NCBI RefSeq assembly: GCF_003602095.1
Contig: NZ_RAHH01000024.1
Location: forward strand, 1 to 64,000
From: Rahnella woolbedingensis
GTDB taxonomy: Bacteria; Pseudomonadota; Gammaproteobacteria; Enterobacterales; Enterobacteriaceae
Direction: 5' to 3'
DNA length: 64,000 nt
Below, one piece after another: positions 9,305-21,513 of this stretch. The translations under genes and the position numbers were made by a program. The notes beneath the pieces are model-generated. The model was not told the origin of the DNA. It saw only the letters and a list, made by a program, of their open reading frames with translations, and made no database searches. Numbering within the stretch: position 1 is the first letter of the stretch; each line of letters opens with the position of its first letter.

Positions 9305-12300
9305 TTAAAACTCAAACTGATAGAGCAAATCCAATGCCTGATCGATGCCCGATACGGCTTGCAGGTAAAGCTTCGGCATCAACCGGTAGCGCAGAGTCAG
9401 AGTCGCCAGCGAGTCGAATATCCCGACACCATATTTGACCTGTAATCCCGGTAAAACATAACCACTGACCACGACCTGAGAACTGTCTCCCACGCCCTGA
9501 GTATCCAGCGCCAGATTGCTGACACCGAATGCCTCGCCGATTTTACCCACAAGTTTACCACTTTGCGCAACCCCTAACCCGATAAGAGCGGAGGTCATAG
9601 CGCCACTGTCGCCACCAGAATTGTCTAATCCCTGCCCGCGAAGCAGGTAGGACAAGGCTTCCTGCTGCGACATTGCCGGATCCGAGAATATTTCAAGTTT
9701 CGGCGCATCGGCCTCACCGGTCACTCTCAAACCTGCTATCACGTCATTTTCTGTCGCTTCCGGGTTACGGATGGCTTCCAGATTCAGCAACGGCTGGTCG
9801 GCTGGTCCTGAGAACAGTAACTGGCCTTTGCGCACTATCAGATCCTGACCGTAAGCATGGAAACGCCCGGACGGAATATTAATCTGCCCGTTTAGTCCCA
9901 ACCCGCGGCTGTCCTGCGCCACTTTCAGCGCACCTTCGAGACGCGCTTTCAGACCGAATGCATCAAGGCGGACATCTTTACCGATATTCACCATCAGATT
10001 GCTGTTGATAGGAATTGACGTTGAAGCCGGTGCAATCGGCTGACGCTGATCGTTGAGCATCACTTCATCCGAAGAAACCCCGACTGCGCTTTCCGGCAAT
10101 TCCTGCACCGTGATGCGCGCCCACGGTATATCAACGGTTCCGTTAAGCGAGAACAGCTGCGGTGTGGCATCAAACACTAAATCCGGTGAAACGTCCAGAC
10201 GCACCATCGGCGGCACAGATACCCGCACTTTGTTACCCCGGGCCGCAATACGCGCCCGCCAGGCGTTAAGTTCACTCCAGTCGGCGTTACCGTTCAGTTC
10301 CAGCTGACCTTGCGCGGTTTTAATCACCCCTTCCATGATGGATGACATGCCATTGAAATTAATGGCGAGATTGGCATCAGTGATATCAAACGGCATAAAT
10401 TGCGCGTCGAAATCCACACCGGTCAGCGCCAGCTTACCGAACACCAGCGGTTTCTGCGCATTACCGCCGAGACGCAGATTGGCATTGAGAATACCCGACG
10501 CTTTTTCGCCGTCCATCAGCGCCGGTTGCAGCAACGCCATCGAGATACGGGCGATATTTACGTTACCGCTGAGATTACGTTTACCCTCTGGATCGGCAAT
10601 CTGGATGCTGCCATCAAGCTGACCGTTATTGGTTATCCTGATTAACCAGTCGAGATTTGCACGACCATTGTTCAGCCCGGCATTCAAATTCAGCGTATCG
10701 AAAGCGACCGGCAGCGGACTGCCCTGCACCAGTTGCTGAACTTTAACGCCTTTGCCGACCAGTGAAACGCTGGCCTGCGGCAGACCACCTTCGGCTTTCC
10801 AGCTCACATCTGCTTTCCCGCTGAACACACCGCTCAGTTGCGTATCATCAGTCAGGAAAGGTTTGATCATCGCCAGGTCAAAGCGGTTGAGCACCACACT
10901 CGCCTGCCCGCTGGCACCGGCATCAATGGTTTTCGGCACACACAAATCCGCATTCGGGTTTTGCCAGCAATGCGGACCGACGGTGATACGTTGCTCTTTA
11001 TTGAAGTATTCCAGCGCAATGGAACGGTTAAGACGCCACTGCCCGACCGGCGTATCAAACAAGGTATTGGTGACACTGCCCTTCCACTCTTCGGTCGCGC
11101 GGTCAAAACTGCCGCTCAGCGCCAGACGGCCGGACACCGGTTTGCCATCCACCTTCAGCGTCAGCTCATGGTGCTTCTCGTTACCTTTCGCATCGAGATT
11201 AATATCGGTGATATCCAGCGCATCCTGCTTAAGCTGCTGGACGCGCACGGCAAGATTGCCCTGGATCTGATCCGTCGAACTGACATCGCCTTTGATATCC
11301 ACACGACGCACCGTCAGTGCCTGCCATTTCAGGCCGGTGGCGGTAAGATCCGCCAGCAGCTTCGGAGCCTTGAGCTCGCCGCGCAGTTGCAGCATCCCTT
11401 TCACTACGCCGCCCAGCCCCGGCAATGCGCCGTCCAGATGTGGCGCATCTACTTTGGCGTCGAGGTTCCAGGTATCGGCAAGCGTGCCTTTCACATCCAG
11501 ATTATTACGGCCAAGTTCTAGGTGCAGTTGCGGAATATCCCACTGACCGTAGCTGTTTCCGCGTACGTTACCCTGCGCCCTGACGGCGTTTTGCTTCACG
11601 TTGCCGGTCAGATCCAGGACTGGCACCTGCATCTGCCATGTGCCACCGTACAGGCTGCCGCGCGTGGTGATCTTGCCCTGCAATTTTGCCGGCCAGTCGG
11701 GATACTGTTTTGCGGTATTAATACCGGTCAGTTTCAGTTCGCTGTTCCAGCTGATGGCTTTACTCCAGTCCACCACGCCGGTCAGATCAGTATTCCCTTC
11801 GAGCGCCGCCAGACGCAGCAGCGTCAGTTTAAACTGCTCCACGTTGCCTTTACCGTCGAGCGTCAATGTAGCCGGTGGGATCTGATCGCCTTTGAAATCT
11901 GAGCGCATCGACAGCGCGTAATCGGTCGCTTGACCGCTGAAATTAAGTTTGAAGCCTTTCACCTGATATTGCGGCGTACCCGTCAGCGGCCATTGCAGCG
12001 CGTCGCTGGTGAGTTTCAGATCAAGCGGCAAACCCGCTTCTGCCAGTTGCGTTTCCAGCGCCAGTTGCGCACGCACCGGACCGGAAAGATTCAGACCAAC
12101 ATCCAGTTTGTCGCGCAATCCGCCACCGACTTTCAGTTTGATCTTCTCGCCCTTCAGCGGATCGATATTCACTGCGGTGTTAATCGTCAGATCCACCGGC
12201 CAGTTTTGATTGAGCGTCGCCTGTCCCGTGCCGTCAACTGAACCCTGAGCAGAGCGAACCATCAGTTTATCCAGCTTCACTACCTGATTTTGCGTGCTGG

Positions 12301-13132
12301 CTTTCAGCTCAAAACGGGTGATCAGCACATCGGTGTCACCGGTCAGACGCAGGTTCTCGCCGAGAATTTGCTGAATATCCAGATCGACCGGCAAACGGAA
12401 ATCGGGTAAATCAGGCAACAGCGGTTTGGCAAACATCTCCTGCAATGTTTCGCCGAGCGGTTTTTCCGGCACTGCCACAGGCTCTTCTGCCGGTGCCTGT
12501 GCCGGCTTACCCGTCGCTTTCTCTACCGCTTTATCCTGCGCAGCGTGCACCACCTCCGGCAGCGGATTAACCGGCGTTTTCGGTAACGCGATCAGTAATC
12601 CGCCGATGCGCGTTGGCATCAGCTGAATAGCGCGGCCTTCCCAGTGTGCGCCCGTGCGGAATGACGCCAGCGAAATCGCGCGATCATCAAGCGTGATATT
12701 GATGTTATCCAGCGTCAGCAAACGCAGTGTGATCGGATACGGCGTGCTGAGATTAGTCAGCGGCTCGCTGGTTTCAGGTTCCGGTTGAACCGCAGCAGGC
12801 GTCATCTCTTTGGTGTTCACCACCACGTTGACGTCTTTTACCCGCAGCGCATTAACGCACAGCGCACTGTTTTTCAGGCACGAGAAATCGAGGGAAAGAT
12901 GAAACTCTCCGGCTTTGACGTCCACGCCCGGCATTTCGTAATGCACGCCTTTGAGCGTCAGGTCGCGCCACCCACCTTCGGTACTGGCGATGTTCAGCCC
13001 CGGTACGAAGCGGTTTGCGCCGCTTATCATCAGATGCAGACCGGTTTGCGTCCCTACCAGGAAAGCCACCAGACTGATTAACAGCACCAGGAAGATCAGG
13101 AAACCCAGACAGATTTTCTTAAATAAACTCAT
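9305..13132 (-). CDS. tamB: Translocation and assembly module subunit TamB
   Basis: TamB (1275 residues) is a periplasm-spanning AsmA-like protein, anchored in the inner membrane, that works with TamA in outer-membrane protein assembly and is linked to phospholipid transport. Residues 6-27 are a hydrophobic anchor ([17 protein letters not shown]). The long middle is repetitive beta-strand sequence expected to form a hydrophobic groove. The C-terminal DUF490/TamB domain ends LLYQFEF. Length is close to E. coli (1259). Its ATG overlaps the tamA stop by 4 bases, implying coupled translation and a fixed ratio. Confidence 0.96.
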   Translation of the reverse strand: MSLFKKICLGFLIFLVLLISLVAFLVGTQTGLHLMISGANRFVPGLNIASTEGGWRDLTLKGVHYEMPGVDVKAGEFHLSLDFSCLKNSALCVNALRVKDVNVVVNTKEMTPAAVQPEPETSEPLTNLSTPYPITLRLLTLDNINITLDDRAISLASFRTGAHWEGRAIQLMPTRIGGLLIALPKTPVNPLPEVVHAAQDKAVEKATGKPAQAPAEEPVAVPEKPLGETLQEMFAKPLLPDLPDFRLPVDLDIQQILGENLRLTGDTDVLITRFELKASTQNQVVKLDKLMVRSAQGSVDGTGQATLNQNWPVDLTINTAVNIDPLKGEKIKLKVGGGLRDKLDVGLNLSGPVRAQLALETQLAEAGLPLDLKLTSDALQWPLTGTPQYQVKGFKLNFSGQATDYALSMRSDFKGDQIPPATLTLDGKGNVEQFKLTLLRLAALEGNTDLTGVVDWSKAISWNSELKLTGINTAKQYPDWPAKLQGKITTRGSLYGGTWQMQVPVLDLTGNVKQNAVRAQGNVRGNSYGQWDIPQLHLELGRNNLDVKGTLADTWNLDAKVDAPHLDGALPGLGGVVKGMLQLRGELKAPKLLADLTATGLKWQALTVRRVDIKGDVSSTDQIQGNLAVRVQQLKQDALDITDINLDAKGNEKHHELTLKVDGKPVSGRLALSGSFDRATEEWKGSVTNTLFDTPVGQWRLNRSIALEYFNKEQRITVGPHCWQNPNADLCVPKTIDAGASGQASVVLNRFDLAMIKPFLTDDTQLSGVFSGKADVSWKAEGGLPQASVSLVGKGVKVQQLVQGSPLPVAFDTLNLNAGLNNGRANLDWLIRITNNGQLDGSIQIADPEGKRNLSGNVNIARISMALLQPALMDGEKASGILNANLRLGGNAQKPLVFGKLALTGVDFDAQFMPFDITDANLAINFNGMSSIMEGVIKTAQGQLELNGNADWSELNAWRARIAARGNKVRVSVPPMVRLDVSPDLVFDATPQLFSLNGTVDIPWARITVQELPESAVGVSSDEVMLNDQRQPIAPASTSIPINSNLMVNIGKDVRLDAFGLKARLEGALKVAQDSRGLGLNGQINIPSGRFHAYGQDLIVRKGQLLFSGPADQPLLNLEAIRNPEATENDVIAGLRVTGEADAPKLEIFSDPAMSQQEALSYLLRGQGLDNSGGDSGAMTSALIGLGVAQSGKLVGKIGEAFGVSNLALDTQGVGDSSQVVVSGYVLPGLQVKYGVGIFDSLATLTLRYRLMPKLYLQAVSGIDQALDLLYQFEF

Positions 13133-14871
13133 AATTCCGGACCCAAGCCGATGTAAAACTGCATTCCATGCTCATCTTTGTCGCCGACAGGTGCGGCAAC
13201 ATCTAATTTCACCGGGCCGATAGGTGAAGCCCAGCGCACACCCACACCGGCGCCGGTTTTAAAATCACTCTTTGTAATGTCATTCACCGCTTCACCGGAA
13301 TCGACAAACACCGCACCCCACCATTTTCCGGTCACGTTGTACTGATATTCCACAGAACCGGTGCCCAGATAGGACGCACCGGTCAGCTTGCCTTCGTCAT
13401 CACGTGGAGAAATAGATTTGTATTTGTAGCCGCGAATACTGCGGTCACCCCCGGCAAAGAAACGCAGGGATGGCGGTACACGTTCAAAATCATTGGTTTC
13501 AATCCAGCCGAGATTGCCGCGGAACACAAAGCGGTGTTTATCTGCCAGCGTGCGGATCCAAACGTTTTGCGCCTGCACCACGGCGAAATCGACATCAGAA
13601 CCCCAGGTGGTATTGGACACATCAAGAGAATAGCGCTGAGAATCGCCCCAGGTCGGCATCAGGCCGCCGCGCTGACGCGTACGGTTGAGGCTCACGCCCG
13701 GATAAATCAGCATGGTGGTGTTGGTCACGCTACCCTGCGTAAAGTGGTCGAGGCTCCAGCGCAGATTCACGGCATGCTGCCAGCCGCTTGAGAGATCCCA
13801 GTACCGTGAGGCAGTCAGCAGCGTCGAGTCAGATTTAGTGTCATTGAGATCTTCACGCTTGAAGCCCCCCTGCAGCAAATAATATTGCTCAAGCGGCGAT
13901 TTCAGCAGCGGGATTTTATAGGTGAAATCCAGCGACTGCTCAGGCGCGGAAAGCGTGGTAGAGGTTTCAAAACTTTGCCCACGGTCATTTATCCACGGCT
14001 TTTTCCAATTGGCAGTAACACGCGGCCCAACGTCGGTCGAATACCCAACCCCGGTTTCAATCGTATTTTCAGTACGCGGCGACACCACGGCATTCAGAGG
14101 CAGCGTTTTTGTGGCTTTGGCATCAGTAAAATCTGGAGACACGACAACAGAGTTGAACCAGCCGGTCGCAGAAAGGCGGCGGTTAAGTTCGGCCAGTTGC
14201 GACGTGGTGTAGTAATCACCCTTATGGAATGGCACCAGATTTTGCAGATACTCGTCGCGGATCTGTGATCCCTGATAATGGACATCGCCGAAGCGGTAGC
14301 GCTCGCCGCTGTCGAACTGAATGTCCCAGAACGCTTTATGTTCATCTTCAATGACGCCCAGCTGGCTCTTGCGCATGTTGGCATCGAAATACCCTTTACG
14401 CAGCGCAATCCCGGTCAGTGAGCTTTTGAAATTGTCGTAAGTCCCATGGTTTAAAATCGTCCCCACAGCGGGCACATCACGCTTTTTCAGCTGTTCGAAT
14501 TCATTATCTTTATCTGCCTGCCCTTCAATCACCACGCTGGTACCGGCGATTTTTACCGGGGTACCCGGTGTGACTTTGGCAATCAGAACCGGACGTCCCG
14601 GCGGGGGAGTCTCGCGATAATCAAAATCGATTGTCGGGGAATAATATCCCAGCGGCCTTAATCCCTGCTGGATAGCCGCACTGACACGCGCACGAAACCG
14701 GCCATTTGTGCCGACTTCATCGCTTTGAATAGAAGATAAACGAACGCGGACGTTCTTTTCCAAATCGCCATCCAGGCCTTCCAGCTGCAAACGCACCTTC
14801 GCTGCCATGGAAAGTGAGGGGGCCAGCATAACTAATAACAAACCCAGTTCACGATATCGTGGCACACGCAC
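13129..14871 (-). CDS. tamA: Translocation and assembly module outer-membrane protein TamA
   Basis: TamA (580 residues) is an Omp85-family outer-membrane barrel. A signal peptide of about 23 residues ends before KVRLQLEG. Three POTRA domains follow to about residue 265, then a 16-strand barrel with the Omp85 motif GGDRSIRGY, ending GLGPEL. The start codon is GTG at 14871 with AGGAG five bases upstream. Length and ends agree with E. coli TamA (577). It forms the tamA-tamB-ytfP operon and diverges from msrA across 260 bases. Confidence 0.95.
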   Translation of the reverse strand: MRVPRYRELGLLLVMLAPSLSMAAKVRLQLEGLDGDLEKNVRVRLSSIQSDEVGTNGRFRARVSAAIQQGLRPLGYYSPTIDFDYRETPPPGRPVLIAKVTPGTPVKIAGTSVVIEGQADKDNEFEQLKKRDVPAVGTILNHGTYDNFKSSLTGIALRKGYFDANMRKSQLGVIEDEHKAFWDIQFDSGERYRFGDVHYQGSQIRDEYLQNLVPFHKGDYYTTSQLAELNRRLSATGWFNSVVVSPDFTDAKATKTLPLNAVVSPRTENTIETGVGYSTDVGPRVTANWKKPWINDRGQSFETSTTLSAPEQSLDFTYKIPLLKSPLEQYYLLQGGFKREDLNDTKSDSTLLTASRYWDLSSGWQHAVNLRWSLDHFTQGSVTNTTMLIYPGVSLNRTRQRGGLMPTWGDSQRYSLDVSNTTWGSDVDFAVVQAQNVWIRTLADKHRFVFRGNLGWIETNDFERVPPSLRFFAGGDRSIRGYKYKSISPRDDEGKLTGASYLGTGSVEYQYNVTGKWWGAVFVDSGEAVNDITKSDFKTGAGVGVRWASPIGPVKLDVAAPVGDKDEHGMQFYIGLGPEL

Positions 14872-15131
14872 TCCTGCTAATTTTACTGTCCTGTTAAAAT
14901 ATCAGATGCCCGCCGGAGAATATCTGCTCGTCCTGGCAGATTCATCCTTACACATTTAGAAGAAAGCAGTTTAGTGCTAATCCCATGAAAATGTTCAACG
15001 ACTAAGCAACGTTCCCCGTATTGTGTGCAAAGACGCAATCAGATACAACTAACACTAACCTGTGGTCGTGGTTATTCTTAAGACCCCTTTGTTACAAACC
15101 TTGTTTATTTAAGCAACAACTGGAGTTTTCC

Positions 15132-15770
15132 GTGGTGCAACTTACCGATAAAACGCAGTCTGTCAATCAGGCAGATGCGTTACCTGGCCGTACAACCCCT
15201 ATGCCGGTGGCGACCATTCATGCAGTGAATGAACATTCAATGACGAATGTTCCTGACAACATGGAAGTCGCGATTTTTGCGATGGGCTGCTTCTGGGGCG
15301 TAGAGCGTTTGTTCTGGCAGCAGGAAGGGGTTTACAGCACAGCAGCCGGTTACAGCGGCGGTTTCACCCCTAATCCAACCTACCGTGAAGTCTGTACCGG
15401 CCAGACCGCGCATGCAGAAGTGGTGCGTGTGGTGTTTGACCCGGCGGTAATCAGCTATGCGAAGTTGTTGCAGATTTTTTGGGAAAACCACGACCCGGCC
15501 CAGGGCATGCGTCAGGGCGGGGATATCGGCACACAATACCGTTCAGGTTTATATGTGCTGAGCGCAGAGCAGCAAGATCAGGCGCTGGCCAGTCTGGCGA
15601 GTTTCCAGCAAGCGATGGACGAAGCGAACGATAAGCGCACCATCACCACTGAAATCACTGAAGCCCTGCCGTTCTATTATGCCGAAGACGAACATCAGCA
15701 ATACCTGTTTAAAAACCCGGAAGGTTACTGCGGATTAGGTGGAATTGGCGTTTGTCTGCCACCTCAATAA
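15132..15770 (+). CDS. msrA: Peptide methionine-S-sulfoxide reductase MsrA
   Basis: MsrA (212 residues) reduces methionine-S-sulfoxide in proteins and repairs oxidative damage. The catalytic cysteine is C53 in GCFWG. Resolving and recycling cysteines are C200 and C208 near the C-terminus. I place the start at the GTG at 15132, preceded by GGAG, because this gives exactly the E. coli length. The longer in-frame ATG at 15021 adds 37 non-conserved residues. It diverges from tamA as in E. coli. Confidence 0.95.
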   Translation: MVQLTDKTQSVNQADALPGRTTPMPVATIHAVNEHSMTNVPDNMEVAIFAMGCFWGVERLFWQQEGVYSTAAGYSGGFTPNPTYREVCTGQTAHAEVVRVVFDPAVISYAKLLQIFWENHDPAQGMRQGGDIGTQYRSGLYVLSAEQQDQALASLASFQQAMDEANDKRTITTEITEALPFYYAEDEHQQYLFKNPEGYCGLGGIGVCLPPQ

Positions 15771-15812
15771 TGCGGGATTTTTAAGCGCTGGCGGCAGTCT
15801 CAGTGCTGCTGC

Positions 15813-15840
15813 TATACTATGCGGGTCACAAATGTGGCCC
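15813..15840 (+). promoter_or_regulatory. -10-like element and hairpin between msrA and ytfL
   Basis: TATACT (15813-15818) is followed at once by GGGTCAC-AAAT-GTGGCCC (15823-15840), a 7-bp stem with one wobble. It could be an msrA terminator (only three T follow) or the 5' hairpin of a roughly 170-base ytfL leader. No known riboswitch family was recognised. Confidence 0.4.
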
Positions 15841-15998
15841 TTTAAAACTATTTCTGGCGATTATCTTTGTTTTTCATCCTTACGCTTTTTTCTTCTGAAC
15901 AGCTTTTTACTCGTTCTAATAAAATGATGTTCATTTAAGCAACAAAAATAATGAGTGCCTTTTCCTGCCGGTTCAGCCCGGTGTTAAACGGATAGATT

Positions 15999-17348
15999 AT
16001 GTTAAACAGTATTTTACTGATTCTTGTACTTATCGCGATCAGTGCCTTTTTCTCGCTGTCTGAGATATCGCTGGCCGCTTCCCGCAAAATAAAGCTTAAA
16101 CAGTTGGCAGACGAAGGAAACGTCAATGCCTCCCGCGTAATGAAATTACAGGAAACGCCTGGCCTGTTCTTTACCGTGGTGCAGATTGGCCTGAATGCCG
16201 TCGCCATCCTCGGGGGTATCGTGGGTGATGCCGCATTCTCTCCTGCGTTCCAGACCTTCTTTATTCGCTTCATGTCGCCTGAACTGGCGGATCAAGTCAG
16301 CTTTATCTGTTCCTTCGTTCTGGTCACCAGCCTGTTCATCCTGTTTGCTGACCTCACACCGAAGCGCATCGGTATGATTTCACCTGAGTCGGTTGCCGTG
16401 CGTATAGTCAACCCGATGCGTTTCTGCCTGATGATTTGCCGCCCGATGGTGTGGTTCTTCAACGGCATGGCGAACATGATTTTCCGCCTGTTCAAACTGC
16501 CGATGGTACGTAATGACGACATTACCTCCGACGATATTTATGCCGTGTTTGAAGCCGGCGCGCTGGCGGGTGTACTGCGTAAGCAGGAACATGAACTGAT
16601 TGAAAATGTCTTCGAACTCGAATCGCGTACCGTTCCCTCTTCCATGACCTCACGTGAAAGCGTGATTTATTTTGATCTGCGGGAAAGCGAAGAAAGCATT
16701 AAAGAGAAAATTGCCACCCATCCGCATTCCAAATTCCTGGTCTGCGACGGTCATATTGATCAAGTCGTCGGCTATGTCGATTCGAAAGATTTGCTGAACC
16801 GCGTGCTGGGCAATCAGAGTTTAATGCTGAGCAGCGGTGTGCAAATCCGCAATGCGCTGATCGTACCCGATACGCTGACGCTTTCTGAAGCGCTGGAAAG
16901 CTTCAAAGCCGCGGGCGAAGACTTTGCCGTTATCCTCAACGAATATGCGCTGGTAGTCGGTATTATCACGCTCAATGACGTGATGACGACGCTGATGGGC
17001 GATCTGGTCGGTCAGGGTATGGAAGAGCAGATTGTCGCCCGTGATGAGAATTCATGGCTGATTGAAGGCGGTACGCCAATCGAAGACGTGATGCGCGTGC
17101 TGCATATTGAAGCATTCCCGCAGGCCGGTAACTATGAAACCATCGGCGGCTTCATGATGTTTATGCTGCGTAAAATCCCGAAACGTACCGACTTCGTGAA
17201 ATTCTCCGGCTACAAATTTGAAGTGGTGGATATCGACAGCTACAAGATTGATCAACTGCTGGTCACGCGTATTGTCGATCAGCCTGTTACTCCCCTGCTG
17301 CCTAAAACGCCGCAGGAAATAAAAGATGAGCAAAAAGCCAAGGCGTAA
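15999..17348 (+). CDS. ytfL: YtfL, CNNM/CorC-family membrane protein with CBS domains
   Basis: This 449-residue inner-membrane protein (E. coli 447) has a DUF21/CNNM transmembrane domain in residues 1-200. Paired CBS domains lie at about 205-330 and a CorC_HlyC domain at about 345-430. Hydrophobic segments are visible at 1-20, 58-80, 95-120 and 130-160. Older annotations call it haemolysin-like, which is misleading. The family is tied to divalent-cation or polyamine efflux, and the true substrate cannot be read from sequence. It is a single gene with a strong terminator. Confidence 0.93.
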   Translation: MLNSILLILVLIAISAFFSLSEISLAASRKIKLKQLADEGNVNASRVMKLQETPGLFFTVVQIGLNAVAILGGIVGDAAFSPAFQTFFIRFMSPELADQVSFICSFVLVTSLFILFADLTPKRIGMISPESVAVRIVNPMRFCLMICRPMVWFFNGMANMIFRLFKLPMVRNDDITSDDIYAVFEAGALAGVLRKQEHELIENVFELESRTVPSSMTSRESVIYFDLRESEESIKEKIATHPHSKFLVCDGHIDQVVGYVDSKDLLNRVLGNQSLMLSSGVQIRNALIVPDTLTLSEALESFKAAGEDFAVILNEYALVVGIITLNDVMTTLMGDLVGQGMEEQIVARDENSWLIEGGTPIEDVMRVLHIEAFPQAGNYETIGGFMMFMLRKIPKRTDFVKFSGYKFEVVDIDSYKIDQLLVTRIVDQPVTPLLPKTPQEIKDEQKAKA

Positions 17349-17377
17349 TACCGTAATATCCAAACGCCAGAAACACT

Positions 17378-17404
17378 AACGGCCCCATCGGGGGCCGTTT
17401 TTTT
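17378..17404 (+). terminator. ytfL terminator
   Basis: AACGGCCCC (17378-17386) pairs with GGGGCCGTT (17391-17399), loop ATCG, followed by a run of T. The convergent ytfK gene ends 40 bases beyond. Confidence 0.93.
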
Positions 17405-17443
17405 GCGCAAGCTGCAAAAGTGGCAGCGACAACGCGCGGGTCT

Positions 17444-17650
17444 TTAACCCATTTCTGTCTGTAAATGCGTAACCTGACGATTAACTTCAGACATCACACT
17501 AAAGTGGCGCTTATCACGTACCTTTGGCAACAAGATCTTGCCTTGGTCGAATTCAAATGCGCCGACGTCCTTGATATACAAACGTCCACGAAACAGTGTC
17601 TTAACGTACTTTGCGACTTTCATCGGATTGTAACGCTGGAAGATTCTCAT
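17444..17650 (-). CDS. ytfK: YtfK, DUF1107 stringent-response modulator
   Basis: This 68-residue cytoplasmic protein is nearly identical to E. coli YtfK in its core ([21 protein letters not shown] and [10 protein letters not shown]). In E. coli YtfK stimulates SpoT-dependent (p)ppGpp accumulation during phosphate or fatty-acid limitation. The start at 17650 (MRIFQRYNP) gives the E. coli length. The in-frame ATG at 17692 is rejected because its first 14 residues are not conserved. GGAG lies a rather long 12 bases upstream. Confidence 0.93.
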   Translation of the reverse strand: MRIFQRYNPMKVAKYVKTLFRGRLYIKDVGAFEFDQGKILLPKVRDKRHFSVMSEVNRQVTHLQTEMG

Positions 17651-17959
17651 TTTTCTATTGTTCTCCGTTAAATCACTGCAGGTAACGGCCACGTCGCAAA
17701 GCGACAGATACCGGTACAGAAAAGTGTATTGCAGTGAAGAGACCTATAACATAGCAGGGCAGTCAGGTATTGCCAGTGGATTTAACTGCTTTTACATTGC
17801 TTTTCAGTATTGTCTTAAGTCATGACGTACTGTTGCAGTATAACCCTGCTTTATGTGTCAATTTTGTAACCAGCAACACAAATTTAACATTTCAACAGGA
17901 CAGACCACTTCAGCGATCCTATGATTGGCTGAACTGTTCTTTTGCGCCCCGGAGAATCT
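17651..17959. other. ytfK-ytfJ divergent intergenic region
   Basis: No gene is seen. The 309 bases must hold the divergent promoters of ytfK and ytfJ. The AT-rich half at 17760-17900 has several -10-like hexamers, none with a convincing partner, and no stable hairpin stands out. Confidence 0.4.
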
Positions 17960-18517
17960 ATGCTTTTAAGAAGTCTTTTTGTGATCACTTTTGTGACATT
18001 TTCGCTATATGCTTCTGCCCACAATTTTACTGTGGGTCAGAGGCTGGCGCCGGTGGGCGTAGATGATAAGGGCGAGCTCAACGACGTAAACGACACGTTC
18101 AGTTACAGCAAATGGAATACTGCAAAACTGCCAGGAAAAGTCCGCATCGTGCAGCATATGGCGGGCAGAAGCAGCGCTAAAGCCCTGAATGAGCCGCTCA
18201 TCAGCGCCATCAGAGCCGCGAATTTGCCGCATGACCGCTATCAGACCACCACTATCGTCAATACTGACGACGCCATTATCGGCACCGGCATGTTTGTGCG
18301 CAGAAGTATTGAAAGCGGCAAACGTGAATTCCCCTGGTCGCAGGTGATTGTCGACAGCAGCGGCACGGTAAAAAAGGCATGGGAACTGCAACCGGAAAGC
18401 GGTGCAGTGGTGGTGCTGGATAAAAACGGGATGATTAAATTCGCCAAAGACGGCCAGCTGACGCCACAGGAAGTTCAGCAGGTGATTACGCTGGTGGATC
18501 AGCTGGTTAAAGAATAA
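17960..18517 (+). CDS. ytfJ: YtfJ-family periplasmic thioredoxin-fold protein
   Basis: This 185-residue secreted protein has a signal peptide of about 20 residues (LFVITFVTFSLYASA before HNF). The body is a thioredoxin-like fold of the YtfJ family, with conserved stretches VRIVQHMAGR, LPHDRYQTTTIVNTDDA and VVVLDKNG. No CxxC motif is present, so it is not a standard disulfide enzyme. Function in E. coli is unknown. The start at 17960 follows GGAG by six bases and removes six residues of a longer frame. Confidence 0.9.
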   Translation: MLLRSLFVITFVTFSLYASAHNFTVGQRLAPVGVDDKGELNDVNDTFSYSKWNTAKLPGKVRIVQHMAGRSSAKALNEPLISAIRAANLPHDRYQTTTIVNTDDAIIGTGMFVRRSIESGKREFPWSQVIVDSSGTVKKAWELQPESGAVVVLDKNGMIKFAKDGQLTPQEVQQVITLVDQLVKE

Positions 18518-18526
18518 AAAGTGAAA

Positions 18527-18546
18527 CCCCGGTCGCAAAACCGGGG
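18527..18546 (-). terminator. cysQ terminator
   Basis: CCCCGGT (18527-18533) pairs with ACCGGGG (18540-18546). On the minus strand it is followed by TTTCACTTTTTA. It lies between the convergent ytfJ and cysQ genes. Confidence 0.75.
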
Positions 18547-18553
18547 GATGACA

Positions 18554-19300
18554 TCAGAACAGAGAGACCCGGAAGCCCGGATTCAGGAAGGATTCACGTG
18601 GCGTGTAGGTCAGTGTCTGGCCCTTCCAGTCATGCACTTGTGCACCGGCCGCCAGCGCAACCGCATGGCCTGCGCCGGTATCCCAGATGTTAGTGGGTCC
18701 GAAGCGCGGATAAAGCTGCGCTGCGCCTTCCGCCACCAGACATAATTTCAGCGACGAACCGATTGCCACCGTCTGATGTTCGCCCAGTTGTGCCAGATAA
18801 TCCTGCAATTCAGGGTCGTTGCTAAAATGCGAACGGCTGACAACCACCAGCGGCGGATGCGCTTCTTTCACTTCAATCTGCTGACGCGCGCCCTGCTCTT
18901 CCTTCCAGGCTTTACCTTCTGCTGCGCTGTACATCACTTTAGTCACTGGCACATACACCACGCCCAGCACCGGAATACCGTCTTCAATCAGCGCGATATT
19001 CACCGTGAATTCGCCGTTACGCTTGAGGAATTCTTTCGTGCCATCCAGCGGGTCAACCAGCCAGTAGCGCGTCCAGTTCTGACGCTCACTCCAGCTTTGC
19101 GGATCTTCTTCGGACAGCATTGGCGTTTGCGGATCCAGCTTTAAAAGGCCCGCCTTAATCACGTTATGTGCCGCAATATCAGCGGCGGTCACCGGCGAAT
19201 CATCCTGTTTATGACGCGCATCCAGCGGCTGTTCACCGTCGTATACCGCCATGATCGCATCACCCGCTTCACGCGCTAACTGACAAATCTGCTCTAACAT
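18554..19300 (-). CDS. cysQ: 3'(2'),5'-bisphosphate nucleotidase CysQ
   Basis: CysQ (248 residues) converts 3'-phosphoadenosine 5'-phosphate to AMP, clearing an inhibitor made during sulfate assimilation. It belongs to the inositol-monophosphatase family. Metal ligands are E64-E65 (SEED) and the signature DPLDGT at 83-88, with the third metal motif IWDTGAGH near the C-terminus. Length agrees with E. coli (246). It diverges from cpdB, so two genes of phosphonucleotide breakdown share a promoter region, as in E. coli. Confidence 0.96.
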   Translation of the reverse strand: MLEQICQLAREAGDAIMAVYDGEQPLDARHKQDDSPVTAADIAAHNVIKAGLLKLDPQTPMLSEEDPQSWSERQNWTRYWLVDPLDGTKEFLKRNGEFTVNIALIEDGIPVLGVVYVPVTKVMYSAAEGKAWKEEQGARQQIEVKEAHPPLVVVSRSHFSNDPELQDYLAQLGEHQTVAIGSSLKLCLVAEGAAQLYPRFGPTNIWDTGAGHAVALAAGAQVHDWKGQTLTYTPRESFLNPGFRVSLF

Positions 19301-19499
19301 CTTTTACCTCAATGCTTTGATTCTCATTTCTCAAGCCTAGTTTTTTTTACCGCGAATAGCCATCCCGTAATGTGGCTACATCATAAAGTTGTTACATCTC
19401 ACATTTATTTATGACAACTGATTACATTCTCAGCAAATTTTGAGATACATATCCGGTTTTTCTTTTCCGGGTATCATCCCTTTCTCTGGAGGCAAGGTA

Positions 19500-21449
19500 A
19501 TGAATAAGCGTCATATGACGTTATCCCTGCTGGCGACACTGACGGCCGCATCCGTTCAGGCGTCACAGGTGGATCTGCGCATCATGGAAACCACGGATCT
19601 TCACAGCAACATGATGGACTTCGATTACTACAAAGATAAACCGACCGATAAATTCGGTCTGGTGCGCACCGCCAGCCTGATCCACGCGGCGCGTAACGAA
19701 GTCACCAACTCCGTATTAGTCGATAATGGCGACATCATTCAGGGCAGCCCGCTGGGCGATTACATGGCGGCCAAAGGTCTGAAACAGGGCGATGTTCATC
19801 CGGTGTATCTGGCGATGAACACGCTCAATTATGCGGTCGGTAACCTGGGCAACCACGAATTTAATTACGGTCTGGATTATCTGAAAAAAGCGCTGGCCGG
19901 GGCGAAATTCCCTTATGTGAATGCCAACGTCATTGATGATAAAACCGGAAAACCGCTGTTCACTCCGTTCCTGATCACCGATAACGCCGTGAAAGATCGC
20001 GAGGGTAAAACCCATAATCTGCGCATCGGTTATATCGGTTTCGTCCCACCACAAATCATGGTCTGGGATAAAGCCAATTTGCAGGGCAAAGTAACCGTCG
20101 CGGATATCACGCAAACGGCTAAAAAGTGGATCCCGGAAATGCGCAAACAAGGCGCCGACATTATTGTCGCCATTCCGCACTCCGGCCTGTCAGGCGACCC
20201 GTATAAGACCATGGCTGAAAACTCGGTCTATTACCTGAGCCAGGTTAAAGGTATCGACGCGATTATGTTCGGCCATGCGCATGCTGTTTTCCCGAGTGAG
20301 GAATTTGCCAGCATCAAAGGGGCGGACATCAGGCAAGGCACGCTCAATGGCGTTCCTGCCGTGATGCCGGGCATGTGGGGCGACCATCTGGGCGTCGTCG
20401 ATATGGTGCTCAGCAACGACAGCGGTAGCTGGAAAGTAGAAAAGGCCAAAGCCGAAGCGCGCCCGATTTACGACAAAGAGCAGAAGAAATCACTGGCGGC
20501 GGAAGATCAGGATTTAGTCAAAGTTCTGGCACCGTCACATGACGCCACGCGGGAGTTTGTCAGCAAACCGATCGGCAAATCTAACGACAACATGTACAGC
20601 TATCTGGCACTGGTTCAGGATGACCCGACGGTGCAGATCGTCAATAACGCGCAAAAAGCCTATACCGAGCATTTCATTCAGGGCGATCCGGATTTAGCCG
20701 ATCTGCCGGTACTTTCTGCGGCTGCGCCGTTTAAAGTCGGCGGGCGTAAAAACGATCCGGCCAGCTTTGTGGAAGTGGAAAAAGGCGAGCTGACCTTCCG
20801 TAATGCAGCAGATTTGTATCTTTATCCGAACACGCTGGTGGTGATGAAAGTCACCGGACAGGAAGTGAAAGACTGGCTGGAGTGCTCCGCCGGTCAGTTT
20901 AATCAGATTGACGTGAACAGCACCAAACCGCAGTCGCTGATTAACTGGGACGGTTTCCGTACCTATAATTTCGACGTCATCGACGGCGTGAATTATCAGA
21001 TTGATGTCAGTCAGCCAGCGAAATTCGACGGTGAATGTACGCTGATCCATAAAGATGCCGAACGTATCAAAAACCTGACCTACAACGGTAAGCCGATTGA
21101 TCTGAAAGCCACCTTCCTGGTCGCCACGAATAACTACCGCGCATACGGTGGCAAATTCGCGGGCACCGGCGATAAGCATATTGCTTTCGCTTCACCGGAT
21201 GAAAACCGTTCAGTAGTGGCGGCGTATATCAGCGCCGAAACCAAAAAAGCAGGCGCGGTTACCCCGACTGCGGATAACAACTGGAAGCTGGCCCCGATCA
21301 AAGCCTCGCAGCCTCTGGATATCCGTTTCGAAACGTCGCCTGGTGATAAAGCCGCAAACTTTATCAAAACCCATGCGCAGTATCCGATGACAGCCAAAGG
21401 TCCGGATGCCATCGGTTTTGAGATATATCAGGTCGACTTGCAGAAATAA
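19500..21449 (+). CDS. cpdB: 2',3'-cyclic-nucleotide 2'-phosphodiesterase/3'-nucleotidase
   Basis: CpdB (649 residues) is a periplasmic enzyme that opens 2',3'-cyclic nucleotides and dephosphorylates 3'-nucleotides so that nucleosides can be imported. A signal peptide of about 21 residues ends SVQA. The metallophosphoesterase domain shows [22 protein letters not shown] and GHAHAVF, and the 5'-nucleotidase C-terminal domain starts near residue 370. I chose the ATG at 19500, preceded by GGAGGCAAGGT. The longer frame adds 20 residues that would block the signal peptide. Confidence 0.96.
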   Translation: MNKRHMTLSLLATLTAASVQASQVDLRIMETTDLHSNMMDFDYYKDKPTDKFGLVRTASLIHAARNEVTNSVLVDNGDIIQGSPLGDYMAAKGLKQGDVHPVYLAMNTLNYAVGNLGNHEFNYGLDYLKKALAGAKFPYVNANVIDDKTGKPLFTPFLITDNAVKDREGKTHNLRIGYIGFVPPQIMVWDKANLQGKVTVADITQTAKKWIPEMRKQGADIIVAIPHSGLSGDPYKTMAENSVYYLSQVKGIDAIMFGHAHAVFPSEEFASIKGADIRQGTLNGVPAVMPGMWGDHLGVVDMVLSNDSGSWKVEKAKAEARPIYDKEQKKSLAAEDQDLVKVLAPSHDATREFVSKPIGKSNDNMYSYLALVQDDPTVQIVNNAQKAYTEHFIQGDPDLADLPVLSAAAPFKVGGRKNDPASFVEVEKGELTFRNAADLYLYPNTLVVMKVTGQEVKDWLECSAGQFNQIDVNSTKPQSLINWDGFRTYNFDVIDGVNYQIDVSQPAKFDGECTLIHKDAERIKNLTYNGKPIDLKATFLVATNNYRAYGGKFAGTGDKHIAFASPDENRSVVAAYISAETKKAGAVTPTADNNWKLAPIKASQPLDIRFETSPGDKAANFIKTHAQYPMTAKGPDAIGFEIYQVDLQK

Positions 21450-21468
21450 CCTGAGATTCAGACGTAAC

Positions 21469-21494
21469 AAAGGGCGCATATGCGCCCTTTTCAT
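21469..21494. terminator. Terminator between cpdB and fklB
   Basis: AAAGGGCGCA (21469-21478) and TGCGCCCTTT (21481-21490) form a near-perfect palindrome with T on the + side. It can also serve the convergent fklB. Confidence 0.88.
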
Positions 21495-21513
21495 TTCTGT
21501 ATTCTAAAGAGAA

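Noticed and set aside
14872-15131. N-terminal 37-residue extension of MsrA from the ATG at 15021
   Set aside because: Not conserved and without a ribosome site; the GTG at 15132 has GGAG upstream and gives the family length.
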